From Roseovarius nubinhibens ISM (GTDB lineage: Bacteria; Pseudomonadota; Alphaproteobacteria; Rhodobacterales; Rhodobacteraceae), in contig NZ_CH724156.1 in assembly GCF_000152625.1 (NCBI RefSeq), positions 628,966-692,965 on the forward strand: 64,000 nt of DNA. The letters are read 5' to 3'. The notes under the pieces are model-generated. The model worked only from the letters and a program-made list of their open reading frames with translations. It did not search any database and was not told where the DNA came from. This document shows, one piece after another, positions 9,234 to 18,782 of the stretch (its first letter is position 1; each line of letters opens with the position of its first letter). The position numbers were made by a program, and so were the translations under genes.

Positions 9234-10547
9234 ATGAATATGGAAGTCACCCAGCAAGGCGTGCAGCCCCCCCCGCCGCCCAACCGTATCGAAGAGATGC
9301 GTATCCCCGTCGTGATGATGCGGGACATCTTGCTAAAAACCATGTTTCGCAAGAACTTAGACCTCGTGACCGACATCTCCGAGGCGATCTGCCTGCCCCG
9401 TGCCGTGACCCAGGAACTGGTCGACATGGCCCGCACGCAGCTGCTTCTCGAAGCCACCGGCACGCTCAATGCCAACTCCGGCAACGAGATGGGCTATCAG
9501 CTCACCGACGCCGGCAAGCAACGCGCCCTCGACGCTCTCGCCCAGTCCGAATATTTCGGCGCCATGCCCGTCCCCCTCTCGGTCTATTCCGAACAGATCA
9601 AACGCCAATCCATCCGCAGCATTCAGATCACTCGGCAGGAACTGACCTCGGCGATGGGCCATCTCGTGCTGCCCAACAACCTGCTCGATCAGCTCGGCCC
9701 GGCGGTCTCCGCCGGTCGCTCGATCCTGATGTACGGCCCGCCGGGCAACGGTAAATCGAGTATTTCCAACGGCATACGTGACGCTATGGGCGACAAGATC
9801 TATGTCCCCCGCGCCATCGAATATTCCGGCCAGGTGATCACCGTCTATGACCCGATCGTGCATTCCAAGGCCGAGGTCGAGACCGACGACCCGAACTCGC
9901 TCCGCCGCCGCCGCACCTTCGACACGCGCTATGTGCGCTGCGAACGGCCCACCGTGATCACCGGCGGGGAGCTGACGCTCGACATGCTCGACCTCGTCTA
10001 CAACCCCACCGCCCGCACCTATCAGGCCCCGCTGCAGCTCAAGGCCACCGGCGGCATCTTCATCGTCGACGACCTTGGCCGTCAGGCCGAACCGCCGCAG
10101 AACCTCGTCAACCGCTGGATCGTCCCGCTCGAAGAGAGCAAGGACATCCTCGCCCTGCAATCGGGCGAGAAATTCGAAGTGCCTTTCGACACGCTGGCGA
10201 TCTTCTCGACCAACTTCCATCCCAATGAAATCTTTGACCAAGCCGCGCTCCGCCGGATCTTCTACAAGATCAAGATCGACGGGCCTAACCAGGCGGATTT
10301 CCTCAAGATTTTCGCCATGGTCGCCAAGAAAAAGAAGATGCCGCTGAGCGAACCCGCCCTCGTGCATCTGCTGAAAAAGAAGTACCCGACGATCAACAAT
10401 GTCTATGCCAACTATCAGCCGGTCTTCCTCATCGACCAGATGATTTCGATCTGCGAATTCGAGGGCATCCCCAATCAGATGTCGCCGGACCTGATCGACC
10501 GGGCCTGGGCCAACATGTTCGTCAAGGACGAGGCCATCGTGCGCTGA
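9234..10547 (+). CDS. AAA+ ATPase linked to the Tad locus
   Basis: The ATG at 9234 (MNMEVTQQG) is chosen over an upstream TTG because it starts the conserved part. The 437-residue protein has a proline-rich start, a winged-helix-like N-terminal part (about 40-120) and an AAA+ core. Walker A is MYGPPGNGKSS, Walker B-like IFIVDDLGRQ, and an arginine-finger-like stretch FDQAALRRIFYKI follows. ATPases of this type are found beside tad loci in alphaproteobacteria, but I know of no assigned role. It could remodel pilus components or be an unrelated MoxR-like chaperone. It is preceded by two phased repeat arrays. Confidence 0.8.
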   Translation: MNMEVTQQGVQPPPPPNRIEEMRIPVVMMRDILLKTMFRKNLDLVTDISEAICLPRAVTQELVDMARTQLLLEATGTLNANSGNEMGYQLTDAGKQRALDALAQSEYFGAMPVPLSVYSEQIKRQSIRSIQITRQELTSAMGHLVLPNNLLDQLGPAVSAGRSILMYGPPGNGKSSISNGIRDAMGDKIYVPRAIEYSGQVITVYDPIVHSKAEVETDDPNSLRRRRTFDTRYVRCERPTVITGGELTLDMLDLVYNPTARTYQAPLQLKATGGIFIVDDLGRQAEPPQNLVNRWIVPLEESKDILALQSGEKFEVPFDTLAIFSTNFHPNEIFDQAALRRIFYKIKIDGPNQADFLKIFAMVAKKKKMPLSEPALVHLLKKKYPTINNVYANYQPVFLIDQMISICEFEGIPNQMSPDLIDRAWANMFVKDEAIVR

Positions 10548-10601
10548 TCGCGCGGCAGTTTTTGCAAGAAAATCACCGGGCGGCGCATTACATATCTCGG
10601 C

Positions 10602-13013
10602 ATGACCGAGCTCGCGCCGCCCTTTTCCACCTTCTTCACCGCCCGTGGCTGGACCCTCCACCCGCATCAGCGCGACATGCTCGCCCGCGCCGACGCCGCC
10701 GCGCTGCTGCTTGTCGCGCCCACCGGCGGCGGCAAGACGCTGGCCGGATTTTTGCCGACACTGGTTGAACTTGGCCCCGATCCCGCCCCCGGGTTGCACA
10801 CGCTCTATATCTCGCCTCTCAAGGCGCTCGCCGCCGATATCCGCCGCAACCTGCGCCGCCCGGCCCAAGAGATGGGGCTCAACATCCGGATCGAGGACCG
10901 CACCGGCGACACCTCCTACACCCAGAAGCGCCGCCAGCGCGCCGACCCGCCCCATATCCTGCTGACCACGCCCGAAAGCCTTGCGCTCTTGACCTCCTAC
11001 GAGGACGCGCCGCGCATCTTTGCCGGGTTGCAGCGGGTGGTCATCGACGAGGCCCATGCGCTGGCCGAGTCCAAGCGCGGCGATCAGCTCATGTTGGCCC
11101 TATCGCGGCTCGAGACGCTCTGCCCCGGTCTGCGCCGCGTCGGTCTTTCCGCCACGGTCGAGGACCCGCCCGCGCTCGCCCGCTTCCTCGCGCCGCATCC
11201 CGCGCCCTGCGAGATCCTCCTGGCCGATCCCGGCCCCGATCCCGATATCGCCATGCTCGACGTCGACGCCGCCCCGCCCTGGGCCGGGGGCGGGGCCGCC
11301 CATGCCATCCCCGCCGTGCTCGACGCCGTGCGCGCCCACAAGACCACGCTGATCTTTCACAACACCCGCGCGCAGGCGGAAATTTTCTTTCATAATCTGT
11401 GGCTTGCCAATGACGATGCGCTGCCCATCGGCATCCATCATGGCAGTCTCGACCGTGCCCAGCGCGAGCGGGTCGAAGCCGCCATGCAAGAAGGCACGCT
11501 GCGCGCCGTGGTCTGCACCGGCAGTCTCGATCTTGGGCTCGATTGGGGCAATGTCGATCTGGTGATCCAGATCGGCGCCCCGAAGAATGTCAAACGGCTG
11601 GTGCAACGAATTGGGCGCGCCAATCACCGCTATAACGCGCCCTCCAAGGCCCGGCTGGTCCCTGCCAACCGCTTTGAGGTGATCGAATGCCGCGCCGCGC
11701 TCGAGGCGGTGCGCGCCCGCGATCTCGATGGCGCGCCGCGTGGTCCCGGCCCGCTCGACGTGTTGTGCCAGCATATCCTGATCAGAGCCTGCTCTGGCCC
11801 GTTTGACGCCGACGCACTCTATTCTGAGGTTGCCCGCGCCGGTCCCTATGCCGATCTCAGCCGCGCCACGTTTGACGATTGTCTCGCGTTTTGCGCCACC
11901 GGCGGCTATGCCCTGCGGGCCTATGACAAATGGCGTCGCCTGATGCAGCGGCCTGACGGGCTGTGGCAACTGCGCGACCCGCGCAGCGCCGCGCTCATCC
12001 GGATGAATATCGGCACCATTCAGGATGCCGATCTGGTTAAGGTCCGGCTCAGACGCAACCGGGGCGGCAAGCCGCTGGGCGAGGTCGAAGAGGCCTTTGC
12101 CGCCTCGCTGTCGCCCGGAGATACCTTTCTCATCGGCGGTCAGATCGTGCGCTATGAGGGGCTACGCGAGATGGTGGTCGAGGTCTCGCCAGATGCCGCG
12201 CGCAAACCCCGGCTGGCGGTGTTTGGCGGCACGAAATTCGCCACCTCCTCGCAGCTCAGTCAGCGTATCCTGACCATGCTGCAACAAGACAGTTGGCCCG
12301 ATCTGCCGGGATATAGCCAAGACTGGCTCCGGTTGCAGCGCGAGATGTCCCGCCTGCCCGAGCCCGGTCGATTGCTGATCGAGAGCTTTCCCCATGACGG
12401 GCGCGAACATGCCTGTGTCTACGGCTTTGCCGGGCGCAATGCGCAGCAAACACTGGGGCTTTTGCTGACCAAGAGGATGGAGGACCTGGGCCTTGATCCG
12501 CTGGGGTTCGTGGCCACGGATTACGCGACGCTGATCTGGGGGCTCGAGCCGCTGACCGATGCCACGCCGCTGCTCGACATTGCCTCTCTGCGCGACGGTC
12601 TCGACCATTGGCTGATGGGCAACGCGGTGATGAAGCGGAGCTTTCGCGGGGCGGCCACCATTGCCGGGCTCATCACCCGCAACATGCCCGGCAATCGCAA
12701 GAACGGGCGGCAGGCCACCATGTCGTCGGATATCCTCTATGATACATTGGTGAAATACGACCCCGACCATTTGCTGTTGCGGATCACGAGGGACGAGGCG
12801 ATGCGCGGCCTTGTAGATTTTGCCCGGATCGAAGAGATGGCCGAGCGGGTTGCAGGGCGGATCGATCTGCTGCGTCTCGACCGGATTTCGCCCTTTGCCG
12901 CGCCCTTGCTTCTCGAAGTGGGCAAGGTGCCGATCAAAGGCGCCGCCGAAGAGCGGCTGCTCGGCAAAGAGACCACGCGGCTCTTGGCCGAGGCTGGGCT
13001 GGATGCGCTCTGA
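10602..13013 (+). CDS. Ligase-associated DNA-damage-response DEXH helicase (Lhr-like)
   Basis: The 803-residue superfamily 2 helicase has Walker A APTGGGKT at about 39-46, the DEAH box VVIDEAHAL at about 147-155, motif III LSATVEDP and motif VI QRIGRANHR. The C-terminal Lhr-type domain contains KNGRQATMSSDIL. In bacteria this family travels with an ATP-dependent DNA ligase, an exonuclease and the PdeM phosphoesterase as a predicted DNA repair set. Only PdeM is adjacent here. The ORF starts 54 bp after the ATPase gene and may be a separate transcript. Confidence 0.92.
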   Translation: MTELAPPFSTFFTARGWTLHPHQRDMLARADAAALLLVAPTGGGKTLAGFLPTLVELGPDPAPGLHTLYISPLKALAADIRRNLRRPAQEMGLNIRIEDRTGDTSYTQKRRQRADPPHILLTTPESLALLTSYEDAPRIFAGLQRVVIDEAHALAESKRGDQLMLALSRLETLCPGLRRVGLSATVEDPPALARFLAPHPAPCEILLADPGPDPDIAMLDVDAAPPWAGGGAAHAIPAVLDAVRAHKTTLIFHNTRAQAEIFFHNLWLANDDALPIGIHHGSLDRAQRERVEAAMQEGTLRAVVCTGSLDLGLDWGNVDLVIQIGAPKNVKRLVQRIGRANHRYNAPSKARLVPANRFEVIECRAALEAVRARDLDGAPRGPGPLDVLCQHILIRACSGPFDADALYSEVARAGPYADLSRATFDDCLAFCATGGYALRAYDKWRRLMQRPDGLWQLRDPRSAALIRMNIGTIQDADLVKVRLRRNRGGKPLGEVEEAFAASLSPGDTFLIGGQIVRYEGLREMVVEVSPDAARKPRLAVFGGTKFATSSQLSQRILTMLQQDSWPDLPGYSQDWLRLQREMSRLPEPGRLLIESFPHDGREHACVYGFAGRNAQQTLGLLLTKRMEDLGLDPLGFVATDYATLIWGLEPLTDATPLLDIASLRDGLDHWLMGNAVMKRSFRGAATIAGLITRNMPGNRKNGRQATMSSDILYDTLVKYDPDHLLLRITRDEAMRGLVDFARIEEMAERVAGRIDLLRLDRISPFAAPLLLEVGKVPIKGAAEERLLGKETTRLLAEAGLDAL

Positions 13014-13080
13014 TCCTTGCCTGCCGGAGCGCGCATCCGATCTCTTGCAATTTCCGCGCAGGCCAGCCAAAGAACATTGC

Positions 13081-13746
13081 ATGAACGGGCATGCATTCAC
13101 CTTGGCGGGAACCGATCTCATCGCGCTGGCCAGCGGCGCGCTCTATTGGCCTGCGCAGGATGTGCTCTGTGTCTCGGACCTGCATCTCGGCAAGGCGGCG
13201 CGGCGCGGGCGGCTCGGTCAGGCGACGCTGCCGCCCTATGAGACGCGCGACACGCTGGCGCGGCTGGGGGCGGTGCTCGGCCATACCGCGCCCCGCACGG
13301 TCATCTGTCTCGGCGACAGTTTCGACGATCCCGAGGCGGCGCGAGAGCTGAGCGACCCCGATGCTGAGACGCTTAGAGCCCTGCAAAACGGACGACGTTG
13401 GATTTGGATCGAGGGCAATCACGATCCCGGGCCCCTCGGTCCTGCAGGGGAGCATATGCCGAATCTGGCGATCGGCGCGCTGCGGTTTACCCATAATGCC
13501 ACCCCGCAAGGCTCGGGTGAAATATCGGGCCATTATCACCCAAAGGCCACGGTACGGAGCAAGGGGCGGGCCATGTCGCGCCCGGCCTTCCTGATTGATG
13601 CGACGCGGGTGATCCTGCCCGCCTTTGGCACCTATACCGGCGGCCTGCGCTGTTCCGATCCCGTGCTCGCCCGCCTCATGTCACCCGATGCCATCGCGGT
13701 GCTCACCGGGGCGCGGGCGCTCTGCCTGCCCATGGGGCGCGCCTAG
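13081..13746 (+). CDS. pdeM: Ligase-associated DNA-damage-response phosphoesterase PdeM
   Basis: The start at ATG 13081 (MNGHAFTLAG) is chosen by homology; the frame is open further upstream into the helicase gene. The 221-residue calcineurin-like metallophosphoesterase keeps its metal ligands: SDLHLG (about 32-37), LGDSFDD (about 77-83), EGNHD (about 111-115) and GHYHP (about 150-154). It is predicted to act as an endonuclease or phosphodiesterase in DNA repair together with the upstream helicase. Its stop codon is only 3 bp from that of the convergent LytTR gene. Confidence 0.9.
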   Translation: MNGHAFTLAGTDLIALASGALYWPAQDVLCVSDLHLGKAARRGRLGQATLPPYETRDTLARLGAVLGHTAPRTVICLGDSFDDPEAARELSDPDAETLRALQNGRRWIWIEGNHDPGPLGPAGEHMPNLAIGALRFTHNATPQGSGEISGHYHPKATVRSKGRAMSRPAFLIDATRVILPAFGTYTGGLRCSDPVLARLMSPDAIAVLTGARALCLPMGRA

Positions 13747-13749
13747 CGG

Positions 13750-14550
13750 CTAGAGGATGCCCGCCGCTTCGAGATCCGGTTTGTATTTGCGTCCAACCGG
13801 GATTTCATCGCCATTGGTGAGGCGGATCACAATTTTGTGAGGTGTGGGTTTCAACACCTCCTGAATGGCCGCACGGGTCACCCAATGCGACCTATGGGCG
13901 CAATAGCCCTCTTGCGGATCGGTTTCCCCAATCGCGTCGATGAATCGCATGCGCAGGCGGTGGCTGCCATGTTCCGTCACCACCTCTACAAAATGCCCAT
14001 CGGCAGACAGGCGCAGGATCTGACCGCGCAACTCTTCGGGAAGCCGCTGCATGAGCCGCGGTTCCGGAAGTTCGATCTTGCCGGGATAACGGTCACCACG
14101 CTGGGACGGACGGCGGAACTCCGGTGTGAGGCGGCGCAGGAGGACGAGAACCATACAGACCAGCAGCACATACATGACCGCCACGAAGAACGATGGTGCG
14201 GGATTGCCGTTGAGATTGGCAAGAAACGCCCCAACCCACCATACGAAAGGACCGAACAGCATCAGTCCCAGTGTCACAGCGACCAGTTCAAACTTGGCCT
14301 TATCCTGCGGGCGAATGAACGCCATCGTCACCGCCCGAACGAAGTGATCGCCCAAGATCGCGACGGTGACCACCGCCGTCCAGAACCCCAGCCGCGGCAG
14401 CGCCTCCATGGCGATATAGGTGCCAAACGGACCGGCAGCCCAGGTCACCAAAATCAGACTGACCCATAGGCTCACCGTTAACGGCGACGACAAGCTGCCG
14501 AAGATCTGTGCGAAGACGTTTCTGACATGATCTCGGGTTGGTAAACTCAA
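13750..14550 (-). CDS. Membrane-anchored LytTR-type DNA-binding regulator
   Basis: The 266-residue protein has four predicted membrane helices (about 23-45, 50-70, 88-110 and 118-138), a linker, and a C-terminal LytTR DNA-binding domain (about 165-260) with GHFVEVVTEHGSHRLRMRF and HRSHWVTRAAI. The start is a TTG at 14550 with AGAGG five bases upstream; no upstream ATG fits. It may sense an envelope or respiratory signal and bind DNA from the membrane. The thioesterase gene diverges from it across 125 bp, a natural candidate target. The ligand is unknown. Confidence 0.85.
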   Translation of the reverse strand: MSLPTRDHVRNVFAQIFGSLSSPLTVSLWVSLILVTWAAGPFGTYIAMEALPRLGFWTAVVTVAILGDHFVRAVTMAFIRPQDKAKFELVAVTLGLMLFGPFVWWVGAFLANLNGNPAPSFFVAVMYVLLVCMVLVLLRRLTPEFRRPSQRGDRYPGKIELPEPRLMQRLPEELRGQILRLSADGHFVEVVTEHGSHRLRMRFIDAIGETDPQEGYCAHRSHWVTRAAIQEVLKPTPHKIVIRLTNGDEIPVGRKYKPDLEAAGIL

Positions 14551-14675
14551 AGCGAACCTCTTTCTCGGACATTACAACCCTGACAGGCAATTGTATATTT
14601 TTCGTAGACACGACAAGGACTTCTGTCAGTTTGGACGGTAAAAGAGCTTATCAATCGATTGGCGGGAAAACAAAA

Positions 14676-15116
14676 ATGGGAAATTCAGAAGGCTGGTCCC
14701 CATCGCAGATCAGCAAGATCCAACGCAGCTTTGCGTCGCAATCCCTCATGGCGACATTGGGCGCACAGCTGAGCCGGGTTTCCAAGGGGGAAATCGAAAT
14801 TACCTGCCCGATCCTCGAAGGCAGCCAGCAGCAGCACGGCTTTGCCCATGCCGGACTCACTTTTTCGATAGGTGACAGCGCGGCGGGCTATGCCGCGCTC
14901 AGCATCATGCCCGAAGAGGCTGAGGTGCTCACCTCCGAGATGAAGATCCACCTGCTCGCCCCGGGGCGTGGCGATGTTTTGGTGGCGCGCGGCAAGGTCA
15001 TCAAGCCGGGCCGCCGGCTGGTCATCGCGCAGGCCGATATCTTTGGCGTGACCGAGGGCCAGGAAACCCATGTGGCCACCATGCTCGGCACGCTGGTTCC
15101 GATCCTGCCAAAGTAA
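14676..15116 (+). CDS. PaaI-family (hotdog fold) thioesterase
   Basis: The start at ATG 14676 (MGNSEGWSPSQIS) is preferred because the 46 codons upstream in frame are not family-like. The 146-residue protein has the hotdog pattern QQHGFAHAGLTFSIGDSAAGYAA, where the active-site Asp/Asn region is HGFAHAG and the helix TFSIGD. TSEMKIHLLAPGRGDVL and GRRLVIAQADIFG follow. It probably hydrolyses an acyl-CoA thioester; the substrate is not evident. It diverges from the LytTR regulator and is closed by a hairpin shared with folD. Confidence 0.85.
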   Translation: MGNSEGWSPSQISKIQRSFASQSLMATLGAQLSRVSKGEIEITCPILEGSQQQHGFAHAGLTFSIGDSAAGYAALSIMPEEAEVLTSEMKIHLLAPGRGDVLVARGKVIKPGRRLVIAQADIFGVTEGQETHVATMLGTLVPILPK

Positions 15117-15140
15117 AACCCCGATGCGCGCACCGGGGTT
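15117..15140. terminator. Hairpin between convergent thioesterase and folD genes
   Basis: AACCCCG (15117-15123) pairs with CGGGGTT (15134-15140) around a 10-nt loop. It starts right after the thioesterase stop codon and lies 30 bp from the folD stop. A-rich sequence (AGTAAAA) on one side and TTCTAA on the other allow weak bidirectional termination. Confidence 0.6.
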
Positions 15141-15170
15141 CTAAGACGTCTCAATTCAAGTCGGGATTGT

Positions 15171-16061
15171 TCAGGCGGTGAGCCCTTCGGGCTCGGACAG
15201 GTCATTTGACCGGCAGCACGCGGTGACCGTATTGGCCAGCAGGCAGGCAATGGTCATCGGCCCGACACCACCCGGCACCGGCGTGATCGCCCCGGCCACC
15301 TCTTTGGCGCTTGCGAAATCGACATCGCCCACGAGGACATTCTTGCCGTCACGCTCGATCCGGTTGATGCCCACGTCGATCACGGTGGCGCCTTCCTTGA
15401 TCCAGTCACCCGGCACCATTTCAGGGCGGCCAACGGCGGCCACGACGATATCGGCGCGGCGCACCACCTCTGCCAGATCCTTGGTCCGGCTATGGGCGAT
15501 GGTCACGGTGCAGCTGTCGCCCAGCAGAAGCTGTGCCATCGGTTTGCCCACGATGTTCGAGCGGCCAATCACCACCGCATTCATCCCCGAGAGCGACCCG
15601 TGGTGATCGCGGAGCATCATCAGGCTGCCCAGCGGCGTGCAGGGGACCATGCTCTTTTGCCCGGTGCCGAGCAGGCCAACGTTCGAGATGTGAAAGCCGT
15701 CCACATCCTTTTCCGGGCTGATCGAGTTGATCACCAGATCTTCATCCAGATGCTTGGGCAGCGGCAGTTGCACAAGGATGCCATGCACGCTGTCATCCTT
15801 GTTGAGCGTGTCGATCAGGGCCAGCAGATCGGCCTCGGACGTGTCGGCGTCGAGCTTGTGCTCGAAAGAGTTCATGCCCACTTCGACGGTCTGTTTGCCC
15901 TTCGAGCGGACATAGACCTGGCTGGCCGGATCTTCGCCCACCAGAACCACCGCCAGACCGGGGGTGATCCCATGCTCTTCCTTGAGCCGCGCCACATGGC
16001 CCGCGACCTTTTCGCGAATGGTGGCGGCGAAGGCTTTGCCGTCGATGATCTTGGCTGTCAT
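15171..16061 (-). CDS. folD: Methylenetetrahydrofolate dehydrogenase/cyclohydrolase FolD
   Basis: Bifunctional NADP-dependent enzyme interconverting 5,10-methylene-THF and 10-formyl-THF. The protein has 296 residues. The signatures [15 protein letters not shown] (catalytic Lys in the YxxxK context), [14 protein letters not shown], the Rossmann segment [18 protein letters not shown] and [15 protein letters not shown] are all intact. The start has AAGGAGAG eight bases upstream. It lies downstream of fhs on the same strand, so both folate C1 enzymes may be co-regulated, although 167 bp with two hairpins separate them. Confidence 0.97.
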   Translation of the reverse strand: MTAKIIDGKAFAATIREKVAGHVARLKEEHGITPGLAVVLVGEDPASQVYVRSKGKQTVEVGMNSFEHKLDADTSEADLLALIDTLNKDDSVHGILVQLPLPKHLDEDLVINSISPEKDVDGFHISNVGLLGTGQKSMVPCTPLGSLMMLRDHHGSLSGMNAVVIGRSNIVGKPMAQLLLGDSCTVTIAHSRTKDLAEVVRRADIVVAAVGRPEMVPGDWIKEGATVIDVGINRIERDGKNVLVGDVDFASAKEVAGAITPVPGGVGPMTIACLLANTVTACCRSNDLSEPEGLTA

Positions 16062-16113
16062 TTCAAACTCTCCTTGCGGCGCGTGACCGCCGTGTACTCT
16101 GTTCGCTGTGTGA

Positions 16114-16136
16114 CCTCAGGCGCGACCCGCCTGAGG
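16114..16136 (-). promoter_or_regulatory. Perfect hairpin in the fhs-folD gap
   Basis: CCTCAGGCG (16114-16122) and CGCCTGAGG (16128-16136) form a 9-bp perfect stem with a 5-nt loop, about 53 bases upstream of the folD start codon. There is no T-run, so it is more likely a leader or processing structure than a simple terminator. Confidence 0.5.
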
Positions 16137-16170
16137 AGAAGTTCCATAAATCCGGCGTCGCAATGACAAT

Positions 16171-16199
16171 CTCCCTGCCGCCACGAGGGCGACAGGGAG
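16171..16199 (-). terminator. Hairpin after fhs
   Basis: Twelve-base arms CTCCCTGCCGCC (16171-16182) and GGCGACAGGGAG (16188-16199) pair at 11 of 12 positions around a 5-nt loop. It begins 29 bases past the fhs stop codon. The - strand continues ATTGTCATT, a weak T-rich tail, so it may terminate or protect the fhs mRNA. Confidence 0.5.
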
Positions 16200-16228
16200 G
16201 TCGGTATGTCAGCCGAAGGATCGCGGCA

Positions 16229-17905
16229 TCAGAAGAGGCCTTCGATCTGCCCCGCGTCGTTGAGGCGGATCGCCTCGGCAGAGGGGACGCGCGGCAGGCC
16301 GGGCATGGTCATGATCTCACCGCAGACAACCACGACGAAACCGGCACCCGCCGAGAGGCGCACTTCGCGCACCGGAACCGAATGGCCGGTGGGCGCGCCA
16401 CGCAGGTTCGGATCGGTCGAGAAGCTGTACTGCGTCTTGGCCATACAGATCGGCAGCTTGCCATAGCCCTGCTCTTCCCAGAGCTTGAGCTGATCGCGGA
16501 TCTTCTTGTCGGCCAGAACCTCGTCGGCACGATAGATGCGCTTGGCGATGGTTTCGATCTTCTCGAAGAGCGGCATGTCGTCGTCATAGATCGGCGAGAA
16601 GTTGGCATTGCCCGCATCTGCGACTTCGACAACCTTGCGTGCCAGATCGGCAGAACCTTCCGAGCCCAGTTCCCAGTGACGCGACAGGACGGCCTCGGCG
16701 CCATGCGCCTTGACGAAATCCTTGACGGCCTGGATCTCGGCGTCGGTGTCGGTGACGAAATGGTTGATCGCCACGACCACCGGCACACCGAAGGATTTGA
16801 CGTTCTCGATGTGACGACCGAGGTTCGGACAGCCCTTCTTGACCGCTTCGACATTCTCAGCGCCAAGATCGGCCTTGGCCACGCCGCCGTTCATCTTCAT
16901 CGCGCGGACGGTGGCCACGAGAACCACGGCAGACGGTGCGATACCGGCCTTGCGGCACTTGATGTTCATGAACTTTTCAGCACCGAGGTCGGCGCCAAAG
17001 CCTGCCTCTGTCACAACGTAATCGGCCAGTTTCAGCGCCGTGGTGGTGGCGATGACCGAGTTACAGCCATGCGCGATGTTGGCGAAGGGGCCACCATGCA
17101 CGAAGGCCGGGTTGTTTTCGAGCGTCTGCACGAGGTTGGGCTGCATCGCGTCCTTGAGCAGGACGGTCATTGCGCCTTCGGCCTTGATATCGCGGGCGAA
17201 CACGGGGGTACGGTCACGGCGGTAGGCCACGATCATGTCGCCGAGACGACGCTCGAGATCCTTCAGGTCGTTGGCGAGGCAGAGGATCGCCATGACTTCG
17301 GAAGCCACGGTGATGTCAAAGCCGCCTTCGCGCGGGAAGCCGTTGGCCACGCCGCCGAGCGACACGTTGATCTGACGCAGGGCGCGGTCGTTCATGTCGA
17401 CAACGCGACGCCATTGCACCCGACGCACGTCGATCTCGAGCTCGTTGCCCCAGTAGATGTGGTTGTCGATCATCGCCGACAGCAGCGAATGCGCGCTGGT
17501 GATGGCGTGGAAGTCACCCGTGAAATGCAGGTTCATCTCTTCCATCGGAACGACCTGCGCATAGCCGCCACCGGCCGCGCCACCCTTCATACCAAAGTTC
17601 GGCCCGAGCGACGCTTCGCGGATGCAGATCATCGCTTTCTTGCCGATGTGGTTCAGGCCGTCGCCCAGACCCACGGTGGTGGTCGTCTTACCTTCGCCCG
17701 CCGGGGTCGGGTTGATCGCGGTCACGAGGATCAGCTTGCCGTTCTTGCGGTCCTGAACGGAGTTGATGAAATCCTGGCTGACCTTGGCCTTGTCATGGCC
17801 ATAGGGCAGCAGATGCTCGGACGGAATGCCAAGCTTGTCGCCGATCTCTTGGATCGGTTTTTTATTCGCCTCGCGTGCGATTTCGATGTCGGTTTTGTAA
17901 CCCAT
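16229..17905 (-). CDS. fhs: Formate-tetrahydrofolate ligase Fhs
   Basis: ATP-dependent formation of 10-formyl-THF from formate and THF, feeding one-carbon metabolism. The 558-residue protein has the usual family length. The P-loop [20 protein letters not shown] spans about residues 66-85; [20 protein letters not shown] and [20 protein letters not shown] are family signatures. The start is ATG 17905 ([10 protein letters not shown]); the frame is open upstream but without family similarity. Its pairing with folD suggests formate assimilation or formaldehyde/formate detoxification. Confidence 0.97.
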   Translation of the reverse strand: MGYKTDIEIAREANKKPIQEIGDKLGIPSEHLLPYGHDKAKVSQDFINSVQDRKNGKLILVTAINPTPAGEGKTTTTVGLGDGLNHIGKKAMICIREASLGPNFGMKGGAAGGGYAQVVPMEEMNLHFTGDFHAITSAHSLLSAMIDNHIYWGNELEIDVRRVQWRRVVDMNDRALRQINVSLGGVANGFPREGGFDITVASEVMAILCLANDLKDLERRLGDMIVAYRRDRTPVFARDIKAEGAMTVLLKDAMQPNLVQTLENNPAFVHGGPFANIAHGCNSVIATTTALKLADYVVTEAGFGADLGAEKFMNIKCRKAGIAPSAVVLVATVRAMKMNGGVAKADLGAENVEAVKKGCPNLGRHIENVKSFGVPVVVAINHFVTDTDAEIQAVKDFVKAHGAEAVLSRHWELGSEGSADLARKVVEVADAGNANFSPIYDDDMPLFEKIETIAKRIYRADEVLADKKIRDQLKLWEEQGYGKLPICMAKTQYSFSTDPNLRGAPTGHSVPVREVRLSAGAGFVVVVCGEIMTMPGLPRVPSAEAIRLNDAGQIEGLF

Positions 17906-18053
17906 GCTGGTCCCCTTCTTTGGCCAAGGCCGATGTCTCTCTGGCGTCTGATAGCGAGTCTGCCTTGGGTTCCAGCACGGTTTTCCGACATATATCACCT
18001 TGGTTGCGGCGATAGCGGCTGAAATCGTTTCCCTTCGGAAACAATTTGATCGC

Positions 18054-18671
18054 TTACCAGCGCTTGGCCTCGGCGCTGAGCACCCCGTCGAGCGGCGCCC
18101 AGACTCGCTGATCGGGGATGAAAAGCCGCAGCGCATCACCGACCCGAAGCCGCCCCTCGCGTTCGACCCAGGCCGTCACCCCGCGCCGACCGCGGGCAGC
18201 TGGCAGGAAGGTCTTGCCCTCACCGGGACGCGCTGCCTCAATCTCGCGCGCAGGGAGCTGACAGGGGCGGTTCTCCATATCGATCACCAAGGTGACGCCA
18301 TCTTCGCCCTGCAGCCGCGACGACGGCGGCACATGGGTGAAATCAGGGATACCTTCGATCAGGATCGACACGCCGAGCCATTGCGGGTCGAGCTCCTCTC
18401 CGCCCATCGTCTCGCTGATCGCCGCGACCTCTTCGGCAGACAGGATCGAGAACTGACGCACATTGCGAATGTCCGTGCCGCGCGGGTGCATATCCTTGAC
18501 CCGCACACAGGAGGGCCGGGTTTCGCCCCAGTGACGGCCCCGGGTGTCGCCGCCATAGCGCGCCTCGATCTCTTGAACCGGGCTGGCGCGCACGCCGTCG
18601 CTCTCGGGGCGGTCGACACAGCCGAGCCAAGTGATACGGGCGATAAAGTCGGTGGCGGCAAGGGCGGGCAT
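18054..18671 (-). CDS. MOSC-domain protein
   Basis: The start at ATG 18671 ([17 protein letters not shown]) is chosen because GGAG lies six bases upstream; an ATG at 18677 would abut that site. The 205-residue protein is a stand-alone MOSC domain, the sulfur-carrying fold of molybdenum cofactor sulfurases. It has [35 protein letters not shown] and [10 protein letters not shown], where the Cys may be the sulfur-carrying residue. The substrate is not known from context. Confidence 0.82.
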   Translation of the reverse strand: MPALAATDFIARITWLGCVDRPESDGVRASPVQEIEARYGGDTRGRHWGETRPSCVRVKDMHPRGTDIRNVRQFSILSAEEVAAISETMGGEELDPQWLGVSILIEGIPDFTHVPPSSRLQGEDGVTLVIDMENRPCQLPAREIEAARPGEGKTFLPAARGRRGVTAWVEREGRLRVGDALRLFIPDQRVWAPLDGVLSAEAKRW

Positions 18672-18734
18672 AGGCATCTCCGGTGACAAAGGAACTGCCG
18701 CCAACCTTCCCGCCCGATGTGATCAGGTCAACGC

Positions 18735-18757
18735 AAAAGCGGCGCAAACTGCGCCGC
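18735..18757 (-). terminator. Rho-independent terminator after tam
   Basis: On the - strand GCGGCGC and GCGCCGC (18751-18757 and 18739-18745) form a perfect 7-bp stem with a 5-nt loop, followed by TTTT (18738-18735). It ends the long ftsH-tam transcript before the MOSC gene. Confidence 0.8.
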
Positions 18758-18782
18758 CTTCATCAGAAATATACTTGGGTCA

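Noticed and set aside
16192-16210. Possible fourth phased array (TACCGAC on the - strand after fhs)
   Set aside because: Only a single unit with no further TACCG at 11-bp spacing; probably chance.
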